Positions 12,446-26,500 of a DNA stretch of 64,000 nucleotides are shown here, in pieces; position 1 is the first letter of the stretch, and each line of letters begins with the position of its first letter. This stretch comes from Tritrichomonas musculus. Its lineage: Eukaryota > Parabasalia > Tritrichomonadida > Tritrichomonadidae. The notes under the pieces were generated by a model. That model did no database searches. It was not told the origin of the DNA and saw only the letters and a list, made by a program, of their open reading frames with translations. The stretch is taken from the NCBI GenBank assembly GCA_039105265.1, contig JAPFFF010000082.1, positions 101,954-165,953 on the forward strand, written 5' to 3'. The position numbers and the translations under genes are program-made.

Positions 12446-13493
12446 AATTTCGAAATCGTTTATAATTATCTTACAAAAGTGTTTGAGATTTGTGTTTTAT
12501 TTAACTCTGTTCACTTGTGAGAAACGTTTGAATAGGAATAATTGATATTGCGATTTAATTTTTACTGATTTTACTTAATTTCGAAATCGTTTTTAATTAT
12601 CTTACAAAAGTGTTTGAGATTTGTGTTTTATTTAACTCTGTTCACTTGTGAGAAACGTTTGAATAAGAATAATTGATATTGCGATTTAATCTTTATTGAT
12701 TTTACTTAATTTCGAAATCGTTTTTAATTATCTTACAAAAGTGTTTGAGATTTGTGTTTTATTTAACTCTGTTCACTTGTGAGAAATGTTAGATTAAGAA
12801 TAATTGAGATTAAGCTTTAATTTTTACTGATTTTAATTAATTTCGAAATCGTTTATAATTATCTTACAAAAGTGTTTGAGATTTGTGTTTTATTTAACTC
12901 TGTTCACTTGTGAGAAACGTTTGAATAGGAATAATTGATATTGCGATTTAATTTTTACTGATTTTACTTAATTTCGAAATCGTTTTTAATTATCTTACAA
13001 AAGTGTTTGAGATTTGTGTTTTATTTAACTCTGTTCACTTGTGAGAAACGTTTGAATAAGAATAATTGATATTGCGATTTAATCTTTATTGATTTTACTT
13101 AATTTCGAAATCGTTTTTAATTATCTTACAAAAGTGTTTGAGATTTGTGTTTTATTTAACTCTGTTCACTTGTGAGAAATGTTAGATTAAGAATAATTGA
13201 GATTAAGCTTTAATTTTTACTGATTTTAATTAATTTCGAAATCGTTTATAATTATCTTACAAAAGTGTTTGAGATTTGTGTTTTATTTAACTCTGTTCAC
13301 TTGTGAGAAACGTTTGAATAGGAATAATTGATATTGCGATTTAATTTTTACTGATTTTACTTAATTTCGAAATCGTTTTTAATTATCTTACAAAAGTGTT
13401 TGAGATTTGTGTTTTATTTAACTCTGTTCACTTGTGAGAAACGTTTGAATAAGAATAATTGATATTGCGATTTAATCTTTATTGATTTTACTT
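12446..13493 (+). repeat. Tandem 393-bp trimers (B2-B1-F with A129)
   Basis: Units B2(A17), B1(T17) and F(A129) repeat at 12446-12838 and 12839-13231, and the first two units repeat again at 13232-13493 before the order changes to B1. The two full trimers look identical by eye. This trimer uses type F where the commoner trimer uses C and D, so 3-unit amplification has happened more than once from different starting units. Confidence 0.85.
12708..12838 (+). repeat. Satellite unit type F, representative, with A129
   Basis: Type F has C69, A75, T80, A84, T87 and T97 (AATTGAG). This copy also has A129, giving TTTTAATTAATTTCG across the junction with the next unit instead of TTTTACTTAATTTCG. A129 occurs in about 13 units, ending near 6550, 8775, 12314, 12445, 12838, 13231, 13887, 16244, 25415, 37729, 46508, 53517 and 53910. 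The pairs 16244/25415 and 37729/46508 match the large duplications. Confidence 0.88.
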
Positions 13494-16400
13494 AATTTCG
13501 AAATCGTTTTTAATTATCTTACAAAAGTGTTTGAGATTTGTGTTTTATTTAACTCTGTTCACTTGTGAGAAACGTTTGAATAAGAATAATTGATATTGCG
13601 ATTTAATCTTTATTGATTTTACTTAATTTCGAAATCGTTTTTAATTATCTTACAAAAGTGTTTGAGATTTGTGTTTTATTTAACTCTGTTCATTTGTGAG
13701 AAATGTTAGAATAAGAATAACTGAGATTAAGCTTTAATTTTTACTGATTTTACTTAATTTCGAAATCGTTTTTAATTATCTTACAAAAGTGTTTGAGATT
13801 TGTGTTTTATTTAACTCTGTTCATTTGTGAGAAACGTTTGAATAAGAATAACTGAGATTAAGCTTTAATTTTTACTGATTTTAATTAATTTCGAAATCGT
13901 TTATAATTATCTTACAAAAGTGTTTGAGATTTGTGTTTTATTTAACTCTGTTCACTTGTGAGAAACGTTTGAATAGGAATAATTGATATTGCGATTTAAT
14001 TTTTACTGATTTTACTTAATTTCGAAATCGTTTTTAATTATCTTACAAAAGTGTTTGAGATTTGTGTTTTATTTAACTCTGTTCACTTGTGAGAAACGTT
14101 TGAATAAGAATAATTGATATTGCGATTTAATCTTTATTGATTTTACTTAATTTCGAAATCGTTTTTAATTATCTTACAAAAGTGTTTGAGATTTGTGTTT
14201 TATTTAACTCTGTTCACTTGTGAGAAATGTTAGATTAAGAATAATTGAGATTAAGCTTTAATTTTTACTGATTTTACTTAATTTCGAAATCGTTTTTAAT
14301 TATCTTACAAAAGTGTTTGAGATTTGTGTTTTATTTAACTCTGTTCACTTGTGAGAAACGTTTGAATAGGAATAATTGAGATTAAGCTTTAATTTTTACT
14401 GATTTTACTTAATTTCGAAATCGTTTATAATTATCTTACAAAAGTGTTTGAGATTTGTGTTTTATTTAACTCTGTTCACTTGTGAGAAACGTTTGAATAA
14501 GAATAATTGATATTGCGATTTAATCTTTATTGATTTTACTTAATTTCGAAATCGTTTTTAATTATCTTACAAAAGTGTTTGAGATTTGTGTTTTATTTAA
14601 CTCTGTTCACTTGTGAGAAACGTTTGAATAGGAATAATTGATATTGCGATTTAATTTTTACTGATTTTACTTAATTTCGAAATCGTTTTTAATTATCTTA
14701 CAAAAGTGTTTGAGATTTGTGTTTTATTTAACTCTGTTCACTTGTGAGAAACGTTTGAATAAGAATAATTGATATTGCGATTTAATCTTTATTGATTTTA
14801 CTTAATTTCGAAATCGTTTTTAATTATCTTACAAAAGTGTTTGAGATTTGTGTTTTATTTAACTCTGTTCACTTGTGAGAAACGTTTGAATAAGAATAAT
14901 TGATATTGCGATTTAATCTTTATTGATTTTACTTAATTTCGAAATCGTTTTTAATTATCTTACAAAAGTGTTTGAGATTTGTGTTTTATTTAACTCTGTT
15001 CACTTGTGTGAAATGTTAGATTAAGAATAACTGAGATTAAGCTTTAATTTTTACTGATTTTACTTAATTTCGAAATCGTTTTTAATTATCTTACAAAAGT
15101 GTTTGAGATTTGTGTTTTATTTAACTCTGTTCACTTGTGAGAAACGTTTGAATAGGAATAATTGAGATTAAGCTTTAATTTTTACTGATTTTACTTAATT
15201 TCGAAATCGTTTATAATTATCTTACAAAAGTGTTTGAGATTTGTGTTTTATTTAACTCTGTTCACTTGTGAGAAACGTTTGAATAGGAATAATTGAGATT
15301 AAGCTTTAATTTTTACTGATTTTACTTAATTTCGAAATCGTTTATAATTATCTTACAAAAGTGTTTGAGATTTGTGTTTTATTTAACTCTGTTCACTTGT
15401 GAGAAACGTTTGAATAGGAATAATTGAGATTAAGCTTTAATTTTTACTGATTTTACTTAATTTCGAAATCGTTTATAATTATCTTACAAAAGTGTTTGAG
15501 ATTTATGTTTTATTTAACTCTGTTCACTTGTGAGAAACGTTTGAATAAGAATAATTGATATTGCGATTTAATCTTTATTGATTTTACTTAATTTCGAAAT
15601 CGTTTATAATTATCTTACAAAAGTGTTTGAGATTTGTGTTTTATTTAACTCTGTTCACTTGTGAGAAACGTTTGAATAGGAATAATTGAGATTAAGCTTT
15701 AATTTTTACTGATTTTACTTAATTTCGAAATCGTTTTTAATTATCTTACAAAAGTGTTTGAGATTTGTGTTTTATTTAACTCTGTTCACTTGTGAGAAAC
15801 GTTTGAATAGGAATAATTGAGATTAAGCTTTAATTTTTACTGATTTTACTTAATTTCGAAATCGTTTTTAATTATCTTACAAAAGTGTTTGAGATTTGTG
15901 TTTTATTTAACTCTGTTCATTTGTGAGAAACGTTTGAATAAGAATAACTGAGATTAAGCTTTAATTTTTATTGATTTTACTTAATTTCGAAATCGTTTAT
16001 AATTATCTTACAAAAGTGTTTGAGATTTGTGTTTTATTTAACTCTGTTCACTTGTGAGAAATGTTAGATTAAGAATAATTGAGATTAAGCTTTAATTTTT
16101 ACTGATTTTACTTAATTTCGAAATCGTTTTTAATTATCTTACAAAAGTGTTTGAGATTTGTGTTTTATTTAACTCTGTTCATTTGTGAGAAACGTTTGAA
16201 TAAGAATAACTGAGATTAAGCTTTAATTTTTACTGATTTTAATTAATTTCGAAATCGTTTTTAATTATCTTACAAAAGTGTTTGAGATTTGTGTTTTATT
16301 TAACTCTGTTCACTTGTGAGAAACGTTTGAATAGGAATAATTGATATTGCGATTTAATTTTTACTGATTTTACTTAATTTCGAAATCGTTTTTAATTATC

Positions 16401-16899
16401 TTACAAAAGTGTTTGAGATTTGTGTTTTATTTAACTCTGTTCACTTGTGAGAAACGTTTGAATAAGAATAATTGATATTGCGATTTAATCTTTATTGATT
16501 TTACTTAATTTCGAAATCGTTTTTAATTATCTTACAAAAGTGTTTGAGATTTGTGTTTTATTTAACTCTGTTCACTTGTGAGAAATGTTAGATTAAGAAT
16601 AATTGAGATTAAGCTTTAATTTTTACTGATTTTACTTAATTTCGAAATCGTTTTTAATTATCTTACAAAAGTGTTTGAGATTTGTGTTTTATTTAACTCT
16701 GTTCACTTGTGAGAAACGTTTGAATAGGAATAATTGAGATTAAGCTTTAATTTTTACTGATTTTACTTAATTTCGAAATCGTTTATAATTATCTTACAAA
16801 AGTGTTTGAGATTTGTGTTTTATTTAACTCTGTTCACTTGTGAGAAACGTTTGAATAAGAATAATTGATATTGCGATTTAATCTTTATTGATTTTACTT

Positions 16900-18340
16900 A
16901 ATTTCGAAATCGTTTTTAATTATCTTACAAAAGTGTTTGAGATTTGTGTTTTATTTAACTCTGTTCACTTGTGAGAAACGTTTGAATAGGAATAATTGAT
17001 ATTGCGATTTAATTTTTACTGATTTTACTTAATTTCGAAATCGTTTTTAATTATCTTACAAAAGTGTTTGAGATTTGTGTTTTATTTAACTCTGTTCACT
17101 TGTGAGAAACGTTTGAATAAGAATAATTGATATTGCGATTTAATCTTTATTGATTTTACTTAATTTCGAAATCGTTTTTAATTATCTTACAAAAGTGTTT
17201 GAGATTTGTGTTTTATTTAACTCTGTTCACTTGTGAGAAACGTTTGAATAAGAATAATTGATATTGCGATTTAATCTTTATTGATTTTACTTAATTTCGA
17301 AATCGTTTTTAATTATCTTACAAAAGTGTTTGAGATTTGTGTTTTATTTAACTCTGTTCACTTGTGTGAAATGTTAGATTAAGAATAACTGAGATTAAGC
17401 TTTAATTTTTACTGATTTTACTTAATTTCGAAATCGTTTTTAATTATCTTACAAAAGTGTTTGAGATTTGTGTTTTATTTAACTCTGTTCACTTGTGAGA
17501 AACGTTTGAATAGGAATAATTGAGATTAAGCTTTAATTTTTACTGATTTTACTTAATTTCGAAATCGTTTATAATTATCTTACAAAAGTGTTTGAGATTT
17601 GTGTTTTATTTAACTCTGTTCACTTGTGAGAAACGTTTGAATAGGAATAATTGAGATTAAGCTTTAATTTTTACTGATTTTACTTAATTTCGAAATCGTT
17701 TATAATTATCTTACAAAAGTGTTTGAGATTTGTGTTTTATTTAACTCTGTTCACTTGTGAGAAACGTTTGAATAGGAATAATTGAGATTAAGCTTTAATT
17801 TTTACTGATTTTACTTAATTTCGAAATCGTTTATAATTATCTTACAAAAGTGTTTGAGATTTATGTTTTATTTAACTCTGTTCACTTGTGAGAAACGTTT
17901 GAATAAGAATAATTGATATTGCGATTTAATCTTTATTGATTTTACTTAATTTCGAAATCGTTTATAATTATCTTACAAAAGTGTTTGAGATTTGTGTTTT
18001 ATTTAACTCTGTTCACTTGTGAGAAACGTTTGAATAGGAATAATTGAGATTAAGCTTTAATTTTTACTGATTTTACTTAATTTCGAAATCGTTTTTAATT
18101 ATCTTACAAAAGTGTTTGAGATTTGTGTTTTATTTAACTCTGTTCACTTGTGAGAAACGTTTGAATAGGAATAATTGAGATTAAGCTTTAATTTTTACTG
18201 ATTTTACTTAATTTCGAAATCGTTTTTAATTATCTTACAAAAGTGTTTGAGATTTGTGTTTTATTTAACTCTGTTCATTTGTGAGAAACGTTTGAATAAG
18301 AATAACTGAGATTAAGCTTTAATTTTTACTGATTTTACTT
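16900..18340 (+). repeat. 11-unit module (1,441 bp) nested in the 9.17-kb repeat
   Basis: The order is B2-B1-B1-E-A(T17)-A-A-B1(A47)-A-A(T17)-D. The same eleven units begin at 14542. They start again at 18341 and 21878 but depart near the end. In copy 2 they begin at 23713, 26071, 27512 and 31049. The module at 16900 is followed directly by the one at 18341, so part of the 9.17-kb unit is itself a tandem of 1,441-bp modules. The ladder is thus 131 bp, 1,441 bp and 9,170 bp. Confidence 0.85.
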
Positions 18341-20174
18341 AATTTCGAAATCGTTTTTAATTATCTTACAAAAGTGTTTGAGATTTGTGTTTTATTTAAC
18401 TCTGTTCACTTGTGAGAAACGTTTGAATAGGAATAATTGATATTGCGATTTAATTTTTACTGATTTTACTTAATTTCGAAATCGTTTTTAATTATCTTAC
18501 AAAAGTGTTTGAGATTTGTGTTTTATTTAACTCTGTTCACTTGTGAGAAACGTTTGAATAAGAATAATTGATATTGCGATTTAATCTTTATTGATTTTAC
18601 TTAATTTCGAAATCGTTTTTAATTATCTTACAAAAGTGTTTGAGATTTGTGTTTTATTTAACTCTGTTCACTTGTGAGAAACGTTTGAATAAGAATAATT
18701 GATATTGCGATTTAATCTTTATTGATTTTACTTAATTTCGAAATCGTTTTTAATTATCTTACAAAAGTGTTTGAGATTTGTGTTTTATTTAACTCTGTTC
18801 ACTTGTGTGAAATGTTAGATTAAGAATAACTGAGATTAAGCTTTAATTTTTACTGATTTTACTTAATTTCGAAATCGTTTTTAATTATCTTACAAAAGTG
18901 TTTGAGATTTGTGTTTTATTTAACTCTGTTCACTTGTGAGAAACGTTTGAATAGGAATAATTGAGATTAAGCTTTAATTTTTACTGATTTTACTTAATTT
19001 CGAAATCGTTTATAATTATCTTACAAAAGTGTTTGAGATTTGTGTTTTATTTAACTCTGTTCACTTGTGAGAAACGTTTGAATAGGAATAATTGAGATTA
19101 AGCTTTAATTTTTACTGATTTTACTTAATTTCGAAATCGTTTATAATTATCTTACAAAAGTGTTTGAGATTTGTGTTTTATTTAACTCTGTTCACTTGTG
19201 AGAAACGTTTGAATAGGAATAATTGAGATTAAGCTTTAATTTTTACTGATTTTACTTAATTTCGAAATCGTTTATAATTATCTTACAAAAGTGTTTGAGA
19301 TTTATGTTTTATTTAACTCTGTTCACTTGTGAGAAACGTTTGAATAAGAATAATTGATATTGCGATTTAATCTTTATTGATTTTACTTAATTTCGAAATC
19401 GTTTATAATTATCTTACAAAAGTGTTTGAGATTTGTGTTTTATTTAACTCTGTTCACTTGTGAGAAACGTTTGAATAAGAATAATTGAGATTAAGCTTTA
19501 ATTTTTACTGATTTTACTTAATTTCGAAATCGTTTTTAATTATCTTACAAAAGTGTTTGAGATTTGTGTTTTATTTAACTCTGTTCACTTGTGAGAAACG
19601 TTTGAATAGGAATAATTGAGATTAAGCTTTAATTTTTACTGATTTTACTTAATTTCGAAATCGTTTATAATTATCTTACAAAAGTGTTTGAGATTTGTGT
19701 TTTATTTAACTCTGTTCACTTGTGAGAAACGTTTGAATAGGAATAATTGAGATTAAGCTTTAATTTTTACTGATTTTACTTAATTTCGAAATCGTTTTTA
19801 ATTATCTTACAAAAGTGTTTGAGATTTGTGTTTTATTTAACTCTGTTCACTTGTGAGAAACGTTTGAATAGGAATAATTGAGATTAAGCTTTAATTTTTA
19901 CTGATTTTACTTAATTTCGAAATCGTTTATAATTATCTTACAAAAGTGTTTGAGATTTGTGTTTTATTTAACTCTGTTCACTTGTGAGAAACGTTTGAAT
20001 AGGAATAATTGAGATTAAGCTTTAATTTTTACTGATTTTACTTAATTTCGAAATCGTTTATAATTATCTTACAAAAGTGTTTGAGATTTGTGTTTTATTT
20101 AACTCTGTTCACTTGTGAGAAACGTTTGAATAGGAATAATTGAGATTAAGCTTTAATTTTTACTGATTTTACTT

Positions 20175-20305
20175 AATTTCGAAATCGTTTATAATTATCT
20201 TACAAAAGTGTTTGAGATTTATGTTTTATTTAACTCTGTTCACTTGTGAGAAACGTTTGAATAAGAATAATTGATATTAAGCTTTAATTTTTACTGATTT
20301 TACTT
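20175..20305 (+). repeat. Hybrid unit: T101 with AAGC, copy 1
   Basis: Reads GATATTAAGCTTTAA: T101, normal for B types, is joined to the AAGC block of type A. It also has A47 and A90, so the left part is B1 and the right part is type A. The switch falls between unit bases 101 and 105, the same interval as the odd join in the 133-bp unit. It is most simply a crossover or conversion product. Confidence 0.88.
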
Positions 20306-23300
20306 AATTTCGAAATCGTTTATAATTATCTTACAAAAGTGTTTGAGATTTGTGTTTTATTTAACTCTGTTCACTTGTGAGAAACGTTTGAATAGGAATA
20401 ATTGAGATTAAGCTTTAATTTTTACTGATTTTACTTAATTTCGAAATCGTTTATAATTATCTTACAAAAGTGTTTGAGATTTATGTTTTATTTAACTCTG
20501 TTCACTTGTGAGAAACGTTTGAATAGGAATAATTGATATTGCGATTTAATTTTTACTGATTTTACTTAATTTCGAAATCGTTTTTAATTATCTTACAAAA
20601 GTGTTTGAGATTTGTGTTTTATTTAACTCTGTTCACTTGTGAGAAACGTTTGAATAGGAATAATTGAGATTAAGCTTTAATTTTTACTGATTTTACTTAA
20701 TTTCGAAATCGTTTATAATTATCTTACAAAAGTGTTTGAGATTTGTGTTTTATTTAACTCTGTTCACTTGTGAGAAACGTTTGAATAGGAATAATTGAGA
20801 TTAAGCTTTAATTTTTACTGATTTTACTTAATTTCGAAATCGTTTATAATTATCTTACAAAAGTGTTTGAGATTTGTGTTTTATTTAACTCTGTTCACTT
20901 GTGAGAAACGTTTGAATAGGAATAATTGAGATTAAGCTTTAATTTTTACTGATTTTACTTAATTTCGAAATCGTTTTTAATTATCTTACAAAAGTGTTTG
21001 AGATTTGTGTTTTATTTAACTCTGTTCACTTGTGAGAAACGTTTGAATAGGAATAATTGAGATTAAGCTTTAATTTTTACTGATTTTACTTAATTTCGAA
21101 ATCGTTTATAATTATCTTACAAAAGTGTTTGAGATTTGTGTTTTATTTAACTCTGTTCACTTGTGAGAAACGTTTGAATAGGAATAATTGAGATTAAGCT
21201 TTAATTTTTACTGATTTTACTTAATTTCGAAATCGTTTATAATTATCTTACAAAAGTGTTTGAGATTTGTGTTTTATTTAACTCTGTTCACTTGTGAGAA
21301 ACGTTTGAATAGGAATAATTGAGATTAAGCTTTAATTTTTACTGATTTTACTTAATTTCGAAATCGTTTATAATTATCTTACAAAAGTGTTTGAGATTTA
21401 TGTTTTATTTAACTCTGTTCACTTGTGAGAAACGTTTGAATAAGAATAATTGATATTGCGATTTAATCTTTATTGATTTTACTTAATTTCGAAATCGTTT
21501 ATAATTATCTTACAAAAGTGTTTGAGATTTGTGTTTTATTTAACTCTGTTCACTTGTGAGAAACGTTTGAATAGGAATAATTGAGATTAAGCTTTAATTT
21601 TTACTGATTTTACTTAATTTCGAAATCGTTTTTAATTATCTTACAAAAGTGTTTGAGATTTGTGTTTTATTTAACTCTGTTCACTTGTGAGAAACGTTTG
21701 AATAGGAATAATTGAGATTAAGCTTTAATTTTTACTGATTTTACTTAATTTCGAAATCGTTTTTAATTATCTTACAAAAGTGTTTGAGATTTGTGTTTTA
21801 TTTAACTCTGTTCATTTGTGAGAAACGTTTGAATAAGAATAACTGAGATTAAGCTTTAATTTTTACTGATTTTACTTAATTTCGAAATCGTTTTTAATTA
21901 TCTTACAAAAGTGTTTGAGATTTGTGTTTTATTTAACTCTGTTCACTTGTGAGAAACGTTTGAATAGGAATAATTGATATTGCGATTTAATTTTTACTGA
22001 TTTTACTTAATTTCGAAATCGTTTTTAATTATCTTACAAAAGTGTTTGAGATTTGTGTTTTATTTAACTCTGTTCACTTGTGAGAAACGTTTGAATAAGA
22101 ATAATTGATATTGCGATTTAATCTTTATTGATTTTACTTAATTTCGAAATCGTTTTTAATTATCTTACAAAAGTGTTTGAGATTTGTGTTTTATTTAACT
22201 CTGTTCACTTGTGAGAAACGTTTGAATAAGAATAATTGATATTGCGATTTAATCTTTATTGATTTTACTTAATTTCGAAATCGTTTTTAATTATCTTACA
22301 AAAGTGTTTGAGATTTGTGTTTTATTTAACTCTGTTCACTTGTGTGAAATGTTAGATTAAGAATAACTGAGATTAAGCTTTAATTTTTACTGATTTTACT
22401 TAATTTCGAAATCGTTTTTAATTATCTTACAAAAGTGTTTGAGATTTGTGTTTTATTTAACTCTGTTCACTTGTGAGAAACGTTTGAATAGGAATAATTG
22501 AGATTAAGCTTTAATTTTTACTGATTTTACTTAATTTCGAAATCGTTTATAATTATCTTACAAAAGTGTTTGAGATTTGTGTTTTATTTAACTCTGTTCA
22601 CTTGTGAGAAACGTTTGAATAGGAATAATTGAGATTAAGCTTTAATTTTTACTGATTTTACTTAATTTCGAAATCGTTTATAATTATCTTACAAAAGTGT
22701 TTGAGATTTGTGTTTTATTTAACTCTGTTCACTTGTGAGAAACGTTTGAATAGGAATAATTGAGATTAAGCTTTAATTTTTACTGATTTTACTTAATTTC
22801 GAAATCGTTTATAATTATCTTACAAAAGTGTTTGAGATTTATGTTTTATTTAACTCTGTTCACTTGTGAGAAACGTTTGAATAAGAATAATTGATATTGC
22901 GATTTAATCTTTATTGATTTTACTTAATTTCGAAATCGTTTATAATTATCTTACAAAAGTGTTTGAGATTTGTGTTTTATTTAACTCTGTTCACTTGTGA
23001 GAAACGTTTGAATAGGAATAATTGAGATTAAGCTTTAATTTTTACTGATTTTACTTAATTTCGAAATCGTTTTTAATTATCTTACAAAAGTGTTTGAGAT
23101 TTGTGTTTTATTTAACTCTGTTCACTTGTGAGAAACGTTTGAATAGGAATAATTGAGATTAAGCTTTAATTTTTACTGATTTTACTTAATTTCGAAATCG
23201 TTTTTAATTATCTTACAAAAGTGTTTGAGATTTGTGTTTTATTTAACTCTGTTCACTTGTGAGAAACGTTTGAATAGGAATAATTGAGATTAAGCTTTAA

Positions 23301-23449
23301 TTTTTACTGATTTTACTTAATTTCGAAATCGTTTTTAATTATCTTACAAAAGTGTTTGAGATTTGTGTTTTATTTAACTCTGTTCACTTGTGAGAAACGT
23401 TTGAATAAGAATAATTGAGATTAAGCTTTAATTTTTACTGATTTTACTT

Positions 23450-23581
23450 AATTTCGAAATCGTTTTATAATTATCTTACAAAAGTGTTTGAGATTTGTGT
23501 TTTATTTAACTCTGTTCACTTGTGAGAAACGTTTGAATAGGAATAATTGAGATTAAGCTTTAATTTTTACTGATTTTACTT
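23450..23581 (+). repeat. 132-bp unit at the junction of the two 9.17-kb copies
   Basis: Reads CGTTTTATAATT where others read CGTTTATAATT or CGTTTTTAATT: one extra base, as though a T17 start had been joined to an A17 end. It is the first unit of copy 2 and aligns with the ordinary T17 unit at 14280. Its place exactly at the block boundary makes it a likely crossover scar, though simple T-run slippage would give the same sequence. Confidence 0.9.
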
Positions 23582-26500
23582 AATTTCGAAATCGTTTATA
23601 ATTATCTTACAAAAGTGTTTGAGATTTGTGTTTTATTTAACTCTGTTCACTTGTGAGAAACGTTTGAATAAGAATAATTGATATTGCGATTTAATCTTTA
23701 TTGATTTTACTTAATTTCGAAATCGTTTATAATTATCTTACAAAAGTGTTTGAGATTTGTGTTTTATTTAACTCTGTTCACTTGTGAGAAACGTTTGAAT
23801 AGGAATAATTGATATTGCGATTTAATTTTTACTGATTTTACTTAATTTCGAAATCGTTTTTAATTATCTTACAAAAGTGTTTGAGATTTGTGTTTTATTT
23901 AACTCTGTTCACTTGTGAGAAACGTTTGAATAAGAATAATTGATATTGCGATTTAATCTTTATTGATTTTACTTAATTTCGAAATCGTTTTTAATTATCT
24001 TACAAAAGTGTTTGAGATTTGTGTTTTATTTAACTCTGTTCACTTGTGAGAAACGTTTGAATAAGAATAATTGATATTGCGATTTAATCTTTATTGATTT
24101 TACTTAATTTCGAAATCGTTTTTAATTATCTTACAAAAGTGTTTGAGATTTGTGTTTTATTTAACTCTGTTCACTTGTGTGAAATGTTAGATTAAGAATA
24201 ACTGAGATTAAGCTTTAATTTTTACTGATTTTACTTAATTTCGAAATCGTTTTTAATTATCTTACAAAAGTGTTTGAGATTTGTGTTTTATTTAACTCTG
24301 TTCACTTGTGAGAAACGTTTGAATAGGAATAATTGAGATTAAGCTTTAATTTTTACTGATTTTACTTAATTTCGAAATCGTTTATAATTATCTTACAAAA
24401 GTGTTTGAGATTTGTGTTTTATTTAACTCTGTTCACTTGTGAGAAACGTTTGAATAGGAATAATTGAGATTAAGCTTTAATTTTTACTGATTTTACTTAA
24501 TTTCGAAATCGTTTATAATTATCTTACAAAAGTGTTTGAGATTTGTGTTTTATTTAACTCTGTTCACTTGTGAGAAACGTTTGAATAGGAATAATTGAGA
24601 TTAAGCTTTAATTTTTACTGATTTTACTTAATTTCGAAATCGTTTATAATTATCTTACAAAAGTGTTTGAGATTTATGTTTTATTTAACTCTGTTCACTT
24701 GTGAGAAACGTTTGAATAAGAATAATTGATATTGCGATTTAATCTTTATTGATTTTACTTAATTTCGAAATCGTTTATAATTATCTTACAAAAGTGTTTG
24801 AGATTTGTGTTTTATTTAACTCTGTTCACTTGTGAGAAACGTTTGAATAGGAATAATTGAGATTAAGCTTTAATTTTTACTGATTTTACTTAATTTCGAA
24901 ATCGTTTTTAATTATCTTACAAAAGTGTTTGAGATTTGTGTTTTATTTAACTCTGTTCACTTGTGAGAAACGTTTGAATAGGAATAATTGAGATTAAGCT
25001 TTAATTTTTACTGATTTTACTTAATTTCGAAATCGTTTTTAATTATCTTACAAAAGTGTTTGAGATTTGTGTTTTATTTAACTCTGTTCATTTGTGAGAA
25101 ACGTTTGAATAAGAATAACTGAGATTAAGCTTTAATTTTTATTGATTTTACTTAATTTCGAAATCGTTTATAATTATCTTACAAAAGTGTTTGAGATTTG
25201 TGTTTTATTTAACTCTGTTCACTTGTGAGAAATGTTAGATTAAGAATAATTGAGATTAAGCTTTAATTTTTACTGATTTTACTTAATTTCGAAATCGTTT
25301 TTAATTATCTTACAAAAGTGTTTGAGATTTGTGTTTTATTTAACTCTGTTCATTTGTGAGAAACGTTTGAATAAGAATAACTGAGATTAAGCTTTAATTT
25401 TTACTGATTTTAATTAATTTCGAAATCGTTTTTAATTATCTTACAAAAGTGTTTGAGATTTGTGTTTTATTTAACTCTGTTCACTTGTGAGAAACGTTTG
25501 AATAGGAATAATTGATATTGCGATTTAATTTTTACTGATTTTACTTAATTTCGAAATCGTTTTTAATTATCTTACAAAAGTGTTTGAGATTTGTGTTTTA
25601 TTTAACTCTGTTCACTTGTGAGAAACGTTTGAATAAGAATAATTGATATTGCGATTTAATCTTTATTGATTTTACTTAATTTCGAAATCGTTTTTAATTA
25701 TCTTACAAAAGTGTTTGAGATTTGTGTTTTATTTAACTCTGTTCACTTGTGAGAAATGTTAGATTAAGAATAATTGAGATTAAGCTTTAATTTTTACTGA
25801 TTTTACTTAATTTCGAAATCGTTTTTAATTATCTTACAAAAGTGTTTGAGATTTGTGTTTTATTTAACTCTGTTCACTTGTGAGAAACGTTTGAATAGGA
25901 ATAATTGAGATTAAGCTTTAATTTTTACTGATTTTACTTAATTTCGAAATCGTTTATAATTATCTTACAAAAGTGTTTGAGATTTGTGTTTTATTTAACT
26001 CTGTTCACTTGTGAGAAACGTTTGAATAAGAATAATTGATATTGCGATTTAATCTTTATTGATTTTACTTAATTTCGAAATCGTTTTTAATTATCTTACA
26101 AAAGTGTTTGAGATTTGTGTTTTATTTAACTCTGTTCACTTGTGAGAAACGTTTGAATAGGAATAATTGATATTGCGATTTAATTTTTACTGATTTTACT
26201 TAATTTCGAAATCGTTTTTAATTATCTTACAAAAGTGTTTGAGATTTGTGTTTTATTTAACTCTGTTCACTTGTGAGAAACGTTTGAATAAGAATAATTG
26301 ATATTGCGATTTAATCTTTATTGATTTTACTTAATTTCGAAATCGTTTTTAATTATCTTACAAAAGTGTTTGAGATTTGTGTTTTATTTAACTCTGTTCA
26401 CTTGTGAGAAACGTTTGAATAAGAATAATTGATATTGCGATTTAATCTTTATTGATTTTACTTAATTTCGAAATCGTTTTTAATTATCTTACAAAAGTGT

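Larger units (their letters stand above)
14280..23449 (+). repeat. 70-unit higher-order repeat, copy 1 (9,170 bp)
   Basis: Seventy consecutive units match the next seventy in order of types. Rare markers coincide at an offset of 9,171 bases. A47 lies at 15501, 17859 and 19290, against 24672, 27030 and 28461. The T101+AAGC hybrid is at 20175, against 29346. Type E and A129 markers also agree. I found only about five differing sites between the copies: the extra T in the first unit of copy 2, base 17 of the units at 14542/23713 and 23188/32359, and base 90 of 23319/32490. Units within a copy differ from each other at far more sites, so duplication of the whole block is recent. Confidence 0.9.
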
